From: Megalonaias nervosa
Lineage: Eukaryota > Mollusca > Bivalvia > Unionida > Unionidae
Direction of reading: 5' to 3'
Length of the DNA: 64,000 nt
NCBI GenBank assembly: GCA_016617855.1
Contig: JAECUM010031552.1
Location: 1 to 64,000 of the forward strand
Positions within the stretch are counted from its first letter, which is position 1; each line of letters opens with the position of its first letter. The notes under the pieces were generated by a model. The model was given only the letters and a program-made list of their open reading frames with translations, was not told the origin of the DNA and did no database searches. Positions 55,635-64,000 of the stretch are shown here, in pieces. Both the position numbers and the translations under genes were made by a program.

Positions 55635-55676
55635 ACCGCAGTTCACTTCATTCCCTTCACCTGCTCTCGTCACAAG

Positions 55677-55908
55677 ATGTGCTCAAGCGTAGAATCATCT
55701 ACTCTCGTATTGTCAATGCTGTTCCGCACTGACTTACCCATGTATATTAAATCATCATGGACAATCATCCAGATCACCGATACGACCGTTTGGAAACGAA
55801 GGATCTATGTGGAAAGACAAGGCAGTCTGAGAAGATTGTTAATCTACGGTCCAAAGGTCAGACGAGGTTTGAGGAAAAAAGAAGATCCGTGCGATTCGTT
55901 CTATGTTA
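55677..55908 (+). pseudogene. small basic protein ending 28 nt before a histone-type stem-loop
   Basis: ATG 55677 (CACAAG-ATG) begins CSSVESSTLVLSMLFRTDLP. A shift near 55757 leads to DNHPDHRYDRLETKDLCGKT and a basic stretch KGQTRFEEKRRSVRFVLC, TAA 55906-55908. About 77 residues if joined by one shift. Alternatively the uninterrupted 105-codon frame to 55994 is the product, but it runs through the stem-loop. No family recognised. Charge and expression signals recall a small basic nuclear protein. Confidence 0.4.
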
Positions 55909-55935
55909 AGGGAATGATGTTAACAAAAAAACAAA

Positions 55936-55951
55936 GGCCCTTTTTAGGGCC
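55936..55951 (+). promoter_or_regulatory. perfect histone-type 3' stem-loop
   Basis: GGCCCT-TTTT-AGGGCC is a perfect six-base stem with a four-U loop, flanked by AACAAA on the left and ACTCCA on the right. This matches the histone mRNA 3' stem-loop consensus, and it sits 28 bases after a stop codon, the usual distance. A purine-rich downstream element is not obvious. Confidence 0.75.
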
Positions 55952-56085
55952 ACTCCATTGCCTCGAACAGATTTATTCAAAATTTGCCATATAAGTGTGT
56001 CTTTGTTTGGTGTTTCTATTTGTGTTATGTTTGTGTCTTTGTTTCTTTGTCTATGTCTATCCAGTCCCGCCAAAGACCCCATAAC

Positions 56086-56180
56086 GACCCAGAATAATTT
56101 TGTCACTATACTGACCCAGATTAATTTTGTCGCTATACCGACCCAGAATAATTTTGTCGCTATATCGACCCACGATCTTT
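56086..56180. repeat. 27-bp tandem repeat at right edge of element 2
   Basis: Three units of GACCCAGAATAATTTTGTCG + CTATACC (56086, 56113, 56140) and a partial fourth. Related CTATACCGACCC recurs at about 56200. It may be part of the terminal region of element 2. Confidence 0.85.
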
Positions 56181-56249
56181 TCGACTGCATTTTCCACTCT
56201 CGCTATACCGACCCCTTTCACTACTCCCGTCTTAAGCATAAACCATAAA

Positions 56250-56459
56250 TTACAATAACGAGATTCGCTTTTTTTACAATCTTCATTAAAAAATGTCTAT
56301 GATCGCTGGCCCTGGATGGACTTGTACGTTTTCATTAACTTGCAATGAAACAAGTGAATACTTAATAATTTAAGTTGAATGAAAACCGACATGACATTAT
56401 ATACGTAACTTATATCACAATGGACTTAAACATTTTTCAAATGCAAACTTATTAATAAA
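56250..56459. other. A+T-rich spacer
   Basis: Nothing recognised. Confidence 0.4.
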
Positions 56460-56512
56460 AAAAAACTGTTACTTTCCTATATGATGCAAGTAGAAATCGA
56501 TCTGTACATTTT

Positions 56513-57404
56513 TGTTACGACCATGTAATTTAATTACTTGTGTGTTAAAATTTGAATTCTTTTTATTCCATTTTTGTATCATTGTATATTATTATGATGA
56601 TGATTATGTTCACGGGATCTCATATTTTTGAAAGAAACATTGTGTTTATTTAGAACGTAACTATGACTCTCGGATTGCGCAAGCATTATTTTAGATTGCC
56701 GACTGGATAAACAACCGGCGTAAACGATTGGTTGTGGCCAATGTCATTTTCTAAGTATATGTGATTACATCCTGTACTGCGATTGTTAGATGATGAAATA
56801 ACCACTTCTTCGTGCGTGTGCATGAAATGACGTCTTAAATCGGTTTTAAAACACTTAGGTCCCTGTGAAATAGTCAAAGTCGTTCTTATACCTTGAGAAG
56901 AAGGTATTAATTTTCTTGTGCTGGAAAGAGCTTATTTTTCTTTACATCTGTAGAGCTCGAGATGTGTCTTGTTATAGATGACAGCTATAGGAGTTCATCT
57001 ACTTTTTAAATAATAATTTTTTCCCTGGAGAACTACACAAGTGGTTTAGGGCAAAGACATTCAGTGAAATTCATTCTAAATTGGAATAGTACAGTACAAA
57101 TTGTGGTTCAACGTGAAATTCTGGATATTTGTGTAAAGACTTCACCTGACGTCATCATTCTCCATCTTAGAACCAACTTGAGATTCAAACTAGATTCAGT
57201 TCGAACTGTTTGTTGGTAGGACGTATGCACTTTCACAATTCTAGGATACATGTTAGGATTTTCTTCACAAACCGTAAGTCCTATTTCATATTTTGACCTT
57301 TTCACCGTGTTTTCTAGGGAAATAAATTATTTTTGTTAAAACTTACAAAGCTTGTTGTCTTCACTCTTTTTTCTTGTTATTATTGTACGAGCCTAAACGT
57401 AACA
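56513..57404 (+). mobile_element. solo LTR of a Gypsy-type element
   Basis: Begins TGTTACG and ends CGTAACA (inverted ends, 892 bp). It aligns along its length with the reverse complement of 60257-61146: shared start (CATGTAATTTAATTACTTGT in one, TATG in place of CATG in the other), and shared end region with AAGCTTGTTG and CTTCAC. No pol or gag follows on this strand, hence solo. A 4-bp TTTT flanks both ends, and a ~50-bp near-identical sequence lies on either side. Confidence 0.75.
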
Positions 57405-58630
57405 TTTTAAAAAACTGTTATTTTCCTATCTGGTACAAGTAGAAATCGATCTGCACATTTTACAAGAATGATAGTCCTTGGAATAAAACAATTTAAGTGA
57501 TTAATTAATGTCTTATTACATTACAAAATCCAAGAATGAACGTGTATCCTTACATTACAATACAACACTTGCGAAAAATATCTATGAGTATTTTGTCCTT
57601 GTTTGTGGGAAACTCTTAGTCCGTCCGAGCACATATAGCTAGTTAAACATTTAGGGATGCTCCCTTATGAGTACCTAATGGCGTTATCGCACTGTTTTAA
57701 AAGTCCGTATTTGGTGGAGGTTCTTTATTTTCCCTACTGGGTCAAGCATTTTGACCTTGGGGTTCAAATTCAGTACTCCCTTCCTTCAGACATTAGTCTG
57801 TTGGGCGAGTTTTCCTCCCTTGGCCCCACAAGACGATTTGCGAGCGACCCCTGCCCTGGATTATATAATTAGAATTGTAGCTCTTGTCTAACGTTATACC
57901 ATTTTGTACCCTAACATTTAGTTGGGCTTACACCAAGTATATGATAGTTGTCTATCTTCGTGTTAGGGTGTGTGTGAGTACTCCCATTCTCTCCATTTCT
58001 GTCTCATATTTAAACTGTCCCTTTTAGATATGTCACTGCATTCGAAAAAGGTCTCCTCTAACTCCTCATCTAAATTAAATTTGTAGTAACTCGTCCCGTC
58101 TATTTCCTCTTCTTCCTTCTTCTTTCGTTTCTTTTCCATTTCTTCTCCCTTTCCTCCGTTTTGTTCCGACACCCTCCATGCTCTTTTGTTGTACTCCATC
58201 CTGTTTCTGCTCTGTTTTGTATTTTCTTCTAACTATCGTCTTTGGTCATAAAATAATTTTCTTCATCCATTCCATAAAGGGTTCCTGTTGGTTCTTGTTG
58301 GTTGCACTTATTATTGGATTCCGTATCACTATTTTCTGATGTGTATTCTCTGTAATCCTTACATTTGTTTGTTGACCTGTGTCATCCCCTTGTGCAGTTT
58401 ATTTCTCCAGATGTATTTGTGGGATGGTAGTACCCATCTTTGTTGGGGGTGGAATTGAGAAGAAAATATCATTCCTTCCTTTCTTCTCTCCATTGTAATA
58501 CTTTAAAATAGATATTTCTTAGAAGATGCATAAAGTTTTGAATTTTATATTCCATATTAACAGGCTATACTTTATTATTATATAAGTATTCGGTTATTTA
58601 TATATGAACGTACATACAGTCTGTAACTAA
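57405..58630. other. spacer with short frames
   Basis: 57405-57460 repeats the sequence left of the solo LTR. A 78-codon minus frame (58199-57963) is Lys/Glu-rich (GKGEEMEKKRKKKEEEEIDG) and unassigned. No other gene. Confidence 0.35.
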
Positions 58631-58639
58631 GCGCCATGC

Positions 58640-60250
58640 AAAACACGAAAGGTAGACCTTCACCGCTGTTCAAAATAACACGATATCGATTTCGGGATTT
58701 TTGATGTACGAAATCGGTCTGTAACAATAGATTTAAGTAAGAATGGAACATAAACATAATTTTTACTTAATATCGCTAGCGACTTTACTGATTTTCATAT
58801 CCTTGCTATATGTCTCTATTCTTAAATGTTTCCCACGATGACTGATGTGTTTTGTGCTAATGTCACAGATTAAAGCAGAGAATTAAAGCTGTACAACAGT
58901 ATAAAAGGTTTATGTATCTTTTTAACCCCGTCTTTTTTATGTGTGAGCGTACACCTAATGCCTTTATGTAAGGACGTTTTACATACAGGCAAATAAGTCA
59001 CAAAAATCGTAAATCAATATCTGTTTGTAGGTTTCTCATAGGTCTCAATCGGTCTGTGACAATAGATTGCGTAAAAATGGGAGACAAAAAAGAATTTTTT
59101 ATTCAATATCGCTAGAGACTTGACTGATTTTCATATCCTTGCTATATTCCTCTAATATTGAATTTCTTCGACTGTGAATGTTATTTTTGTGCAAATAAGT
59201 CACACAAATCATAAACCTTTACCAATTTTGACAAATCGGACATCGATTTATAGGTTTGTCATAGGTCTTTATCGGTCTGTGACAATAGAGCTGTGTGAAA
59301 ATGGAACAAAAGTGTGTATTTTTGACTCAGTATCGCTACTCTTGACTTTTTGCGATAGTGCGACATATTTTGATGCTAATAATCTAACTTTAAAGCAGAG
59401 AATTAAAGCCATACAACAATATATACAATTTATATGTATCTTATTAGGTACAACTTCATTTGTATCTGTCCGCGCGCATAATGCCTTCATACAAGAAGGT
59501 ATTCATGTTGACAAATAACTCATAAACCTTACCGATTTCGATAAATAAGATATCGATTTATAGGTTTTTGAAATCGGTTTGTCGCAATACAACGGTGTAA
59601 ATATGGAAACTGAAAATGTTAGTATTTTCAAGCCTTTATCCACTCCCATCTGACTTATTAAAAACAAGAACTTCACAGGTTTCTTACAAATTAAAAGATT
59701 TCTATAAATAAGATATGGCTATATATGTTTATTTTAATAATTTTAAAAATATCGGTGCAATCAAAATGAAGTCAATGGTAACTAAAAATAAGTTTAAATG
59801 TTTGCTTAGTCCAGATTATTGCAGGATGTTTTACCTATATTTCCTAATTATGCGGGTTTAGCTATAAAGTGCTGCTATTATAACACGGTTTGAGCCTTAT
59901 GGCACAATATGTTGCAGATACCGGTGAGGAAATCTCCAAATATGACCTTATGTGGCAAGGATATGCAGTTAATCGAATACTTAATCCCAAACTATCAATA
60001 AACTAAAACTGCCCTTTCAAGGCCCCCAAATGTATGTATGAATCTATGTATGTATGTATGTATGTATGTATGTATGTATGTATGTATGTGTGTGCGTTCA
60101 TGCGTGCGTGGTTGTATGTATGTATCATTTTTGTCTGTCCGTACGCATGTTTTCATATAGCCAAATAAGTCAACTAAACCTTAAATCTGGACAGATTTTC
60201 AAAAATACTCTACCGATTTTTAGAATTTTCAGAGCAATAAATCCGTCTGT
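58640..60250. repeat. degenerate ~330-bp repeat array
   Basis: Units share AATCGGTCTGTGACAATAGA (58707, 59045, 59270, 59568, 60243), CAGTATCGCTAG...GACT-GATTTTCATATCC, and TTAAAGCAGAGAATTAAAGC (58871, 59391). At least four partial units, strongly diverged. The 3' LTR at 60257 begins inside the last unit. Frames inside (for example 59174-59518) are not supported as genes. Confidence 0.7.
60030..60089. repeat. (TATG)n microsatellite
   Basis: About fourteen TATG units, with one interruption near 60043. Confidence 0.95.
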
Positions 60251-60256
60251 GACAAT

Positions 60257-61146
60257 TGTTAAGTGTAGACTAGTACGAAAGTAACAAAAGAAAAAAGTGA
60301 AGCCAACAAGCTTTGTAAATTTAACAAAAATGATTTATATCCCTAGAAAACAAGATAAAAAATATGAAATAGGACTTACGGCTTGTGAATATAATCCAAA
60401 TATTAATCCTAGAATTTAAAAATATAAGTCCCATCACTAAACAGTTTTAATTGATACCATGTTCGAATCTGGATGACGTTCCAATATGGAGGAGATGACG
60501 TCAGATAAGGTCGTTGTACTGGTGGCAACATATCCTCGATTGAATCAGTTTATAATGTTTCCGTTTAGAATTCCAGAATAAATTTCCACTCAAAATCTTT
60601 CTCCCAGAACTTTTATAAATATCAAGCACTTGTGTAGTTTCCTAGAGAATGAATTATTAAACTCCAAAAAATAAACGAACTTCAGAACAAGCTGGCAACA
60701 ACAATAATAACCTCTTGAGCCCTTAAGGTTTAAAATACAACTCAATAGATCTAGTAGAAAATGGCTGTTTTAAGCCTCGATTTTAGATCACATGGTGTCT
60801 CACGTGACAGGCGACGTTACCTCTAATTTGAACTAAGAATCAAATTCTCACACTGGAAATAAAAACAAAGAAAGACTGTTTACAATTAAGCTAACACGTG
60901 GGCCGAAAATGACCTTGGTAACAGCTAATCATATTCACCGATGTTTACAAGATATACGAACCAAGATGAGCTAAAAAAAAAATAGTGCTTAAGCAACGGT
61001 TACATTCTAATCGGGTCAAGCCAATTTTCCGAAAAGAGACTCAAATCCAATGAAAATTATCATTACAATAAAATGTAATGAAACAAAATTAAAATTTAAA
61101 GAATTTAAAACTAACACACAAGTAATTAAATTACATATTCGTAACA
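60257..61146 (-). mobile_element. 3' LTR of minus-strand Gypsy element
   Basis: On the minus strand it starts TGTTACGAATATG at 61146 and ends CTTAACA at 60257, about 890 bp. It directly follows the polypurine tract and lies about 137 bp after the pol stop. It is homologous to the inverted solo LTR at 56513-57404 but clearly diverged from it. The partner 5' LTR would lie beyond the right edge of the window. Confidence 0.75.
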
Positions 61147-61165
61147 CTTCCCCCCCCCAAAAAAA
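61147..61165 (-). other. polypurine tract
   Basis: On the minus strand TTTTTTTGGGGGGGGGAAG ends exactly at the LTR start, the normal primer site for plus-strand DNA synthesis in LTR retroelements. Confidence 0.7.
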
Positions 61166-61282
61166 GAAAGATGTATGTAATAAAACTTTCTTTTTACCAT
61201 ATGTAAATTATACATGAAATAAAATAAAAATTACATAAGAAAACTCTGATAAATTATACAAAGTGTACATGAAATAATATTT

Positions 61283-62700
61283 CTATAAACGAGAAAGTGC
61301 ATCTGCAATCAAATCATCTGTTCCTTGGATGTGCCTGATGTCAAGATTATATTCTTGCAAAAACAAACTCCACCTTAATAATCTTTGATTATATTTTTCA
61401 TCCTGTCGATGAAAGTAATGGGGTTGTGATCACTATGCACAACAACCTGAGAAGGAGCTGAGCTAATGTAAACTTCAAAATGCTGTAATGCCAATATTAA
61501 AGCCAAACGTTCCTTCTCGATTGTTAAGTAATTCCTTTGGTGCTTATTTAATTTCTTAGAGACATAGCACACTGGGTGATCAACACCATTTCTATCTTCT
61601 TGCATCAATACTGCTCCAACCCCAACATCACTTGCATCAACAGATAACTTAAAATATTGATTCAAATTTGGAGCTTAAGAACCGGCTCACTCTTGAGTAT
61701 GGCTTTTAATCTATCAAAAGCTTCCTGACATTTTCTAGTCCAAAGAAACTTGTTTATTTTACTTAAAAAGTTTGTTAGTGGTTCAGGAATATTAGAAAAA
61801 TTAGAACAAAACTTTCGATAGTATCCGGCCATACCCAAAAATCGCATCAGTTGCTTTGTACTGACTGGCAAAAGGAAATCAAAGATAGCCTTGACCTTAG
61901 CATCTATAGGTTTGAATTCACTATGTCCCACAATATGTCCTAGAAAAGTTACACAAGCAAGGCAAAACTCACTGTTAGATAAACTGATTGTCAAATTTGC
62001 ATCAGTGAGCCTGTCAAAGAATTTCCGAAACGTTGCAAGATATTGTTTCCAGGTGTCGTTGTAGATGATGACATCATCGACGTAAGCATCACAATTATCT
62101 AGACCAGAGGTAATCATATTCATCAAGCGTTGAAAGGTACTTCGGGAACCCTTCATCCAGAACGGCATTACTTTATATTGATATAGTTCATCTGGAGTCA
62201 GAAATTCCGAAATTTCCTTTGCTCTTTCAATTAGTGGAATTTGCCAAAATCCTTTCAGAAGGTCAGATTTGGGGACGTACTTGACATTTCCAATTTTATC
62301 AACACAGTCATCGATTCTTGCTAATGGAAGTGACTCTGTTTTTGTCACACTGTTCACCTTCATATAATCAGTGCACATACGGACAGTTTTATCTGGTTTC
62401 GGAATAAGTATATATGGCGAACTCGTCACTTGTACAGGGCTCTATGAAATTGTTCTCCAGCAAATACTGAATACCCTTTTTCAAGTATTCCTGTTTGAGA
62501 GGGTTCATCCTGTATGGGTGTTGTTTCACAGGTTTTGAATCTACAATTTCAACGTCATGAAAAATTATCTTTGTCCTCGTAGGAATATCTGGAAACAAGT
62601 GCTCATATTCGAATAATAATTGTTTAAGTTTATTCCTTTCTTCTTGTTGCAAATGTAAAAGTTTCTGGTCCAGTTTATTCATAATTTCCTAATTTCCGAT
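61283..62700 (-). pseudogene. pol: Gypsy pol: reverse transcriptase and RNase H
   Basis: A linker (LLFEYEHLFPDIPTRTKI, then VKQHPYRMNPLKQEYLKKGI) leads to RT: PKPDKTVRMCTDYMKVNSVT, VPKSDLLKGFWQIPLIERAK, and the catalytic block CDAYVDDVIIYND, intact. The thumb has LMRFLGMAGYYRKFCSNFSN. RNase H follows with KLSVDASDVGVGAVLMQED and VVHSDHNPITFIDRM; after a TAA at about 61374 the frame ends WSLFLQEYNLDIRHIQGTDD and ALSRL, stop 61283. One frameshift near 62420 and one at 61665. No integrase follows; it lies upstream. Confidence 0.85.
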
Positions 62701-62890
62701 TTAATTTCTTCACTTAAATCCTCTTTTGGTGGGACAGGTACAACTAAATTAATTGCATGATTTACTTGGCAATCTCTTACAATATACTGGTACTCCATTA
62801 ATTTATTTAGATCAAAGTACTACTATAATTTAACTCATTCATTTTCTTCTTTACCTTGTAAGGTCCGTAAAATCCAATTTGAAGAAAATT

Positions 62891-63960
62891 TTAAAGAATG
62901 AGCAAGAGAGAATGAACTCTATTGCAAGGCTCAAAAGTTCTCTCAAGTAAAGTTCTGTGAAACCATAATTTCACTTTTGACTTGAATTGCTGAGTGTCAA
63001 ATTCAAGCATAACAATCTGGAAAATTCCAGTCATCAAAGTTGACCCTTGACCAGAGTGAATAAATTTAGGAAGGCCAAATAGAGTAAAAAACTTTTTCAA
63101 AGCTTTTACTATGGCTTTTATTTTAATATTCCTCAAAGGAATTGCCTCTAGGAATCTTGTTCACGCACACATAATGGTCAAAAAATATTGGTTGCCTGAC
63201 TTGGCCTTAGATAAGGGACCAACACAGTCTACCATAATTCTGCTAAATGGTTCGTCAAATGCAGGAATAGGTTGCAGATGAGCCTTAGTTATCTTCTGAT
63301 TGGGTTTTCCAACCATTTGACAAGCATGACAAGATCTACAAAATTTACAAACATCACTTTTGATTTTTGGCCTATACAAGTGAGTCCAGATCTTGTGATA
63401 AGTTTTATTTCTCCCTAAATATAGACAGAGGAGTTTCATGGGCCAAACTAAGTATTTCCTGTCTGTAAGATTTTGGAACTACAATCTGATAGTTCACTAA
63501 CCACTCGTCACTAGCTGGTATCTCGAGAGTTCTCCATTTTCTCATAAGAATTCTATTTTTAATGAAATAACAGACAGGTGCCTCAGTTTCTTCAGTTTCA
63601 CTAATGGCCCTCTGGAAAACACAGGAAATCTCAGGATCTTTTTCCTGTTCGACGACAAGTGATTGTCGCTTATCACTCTGATTAGAAAAAAGAGAATGGG
63701 TATTTAAAAGAGGATCACTGTGATCAATACCTTCTGATTGATCCAAATTAGAAGTGAAAGTGACCTCATGAAAAGCCTGACCAATACATGTGTCAGCTAA
63801 GGGAATATTTTCCTTATCAAAATCATTCTCAAGAGCGTTCTGCCATAGCTCTTGTAACTGCACAAGCTCGGTGTAAATCAGGGTATTCTTTTTCAATACG
63901 ACCAACTTTCTGATCCAAAGAAGGCCTGTCAGCTAAGAGTCGATTAACCACAACCTTGTC
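62891..63960 (-). pseudogene. pol: Gypsy integrase, upstream of RT (GMR1-like order)
   Basis: N-terminal region (63905-63405) ends VPKSYRQEILSLAHETPLS; the zinc region has HKIWTHLYRPKIKSDVCKFC and RSCHACQMVGKPN (His-His-Cys-Cys). The core has RIMVDCVGPLSKAKSG (first catalytic Asp) and, after a gap, FGLPKFIHSGQGSTLMTGIF, where the second Asp reads Gly. The Glu region is degraded. A frame break occurs near 63420 and 63150. Because the whole lies 5' of RT on the same strand, the order is IN-RT-RH. Confidence 0.75.
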
Positions 63961-64000
63961 TCCAGCTAGGTCGTTGCGTAGTAACAAATGAATGCCCTCA

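Overview
This is a eukaryotic, almost certainly invertebrate-animal, genomic window of about 60-65% A+T. It holds no intact host gene that I can recognise. It is crowded with decaying mobile DNA: relics of Polinton/Maverick-type (virus-like) elements, a LINE, a Ty3/Gypsy retrotransposon with LTRs, and many simple and tandem repeats. TATA boxes, histone-type 3' stem-loops, BIR domains and the retroelement types fit a metazoan such as a mollusc or another marine invertebrate. I cannot name the species.

Layout. (1) 1-3.6 kb: a shuffled, badly broken remnant of a Polinton-like element (minor capsid, major capsid and two Gly/Ala-rich core-type proteins), followed by a 2.7-kb degenerate Thr-codon-rich repeat block (3.85-6.5 kb). 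(2) 8.6-24.6 kb: element 1, an old, nearly complete Polinton relative. It has core and capsid proteins, adenovirus-type protease, fibre-like protein, minor capsid, packaging ATPase, PLA2-like domain, retroviral-type integrase, SF1 helicase, two HNH/NUMOD-type fragments and protein-primed PolB. Several catalytic residues are gone (protease His and Asp, helicase Walker-A Lys, PolB exonuclease and polymerase Asp). A second Thr-rich repeat block follows (24.9-27.0 kb). (3) 27-38 kb: A+T-rich spacer with microsatellites, a 5'-truncated LINE (30.6-31.7 kb) and an unassigned, more G+C-rich stretch (31.8-35.3 kb). (4) 38.3-56.2 kb: element 2, a younger adintovirus/Maverick-like element. Most genes lie on the minus strand: coiled-coil protein, PolB, two BIR (IAP-like) genes, packaging ATPase, small core-type proteins, integrase, minor capsid, pVI-like protein, major capsid and a Cys/His protein. 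Two genes lie on the plus strand at its right end. (5) 56.5-64 kb: a solo LTR, a ~330-bp repeat array, and the 3' LTR plus pol of a minus-strand Gypsy element whose integrase lies upstream of its RT (GMR1-like order).

How it works together. Both Polinton relatives carry replication (PolB), integration (integrase), packaging (FtsK/HerA-type ATPase) and capsid genes, so each was once a self-sufficient, virion-forming integrating element. Element 2 genes often have a TATA box about 35-55 bp before the ATG, and back-to-back genes share palindromic TATA boxes. The feature I find most interesting is that three transcription units at the two outer ends of element 2 end in histone-mRNA-type 3' stem-loops, two of them with a U7-like purine-rich element. 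This suggests poly(A)-independent, possibly S-phase-linked 3' processing of virus-like mRNAs. The two BIR genes suggest an anti-apoptotic module in the same element. All reading frames were judged by eye; family names rest on motif recognition, not on a search.
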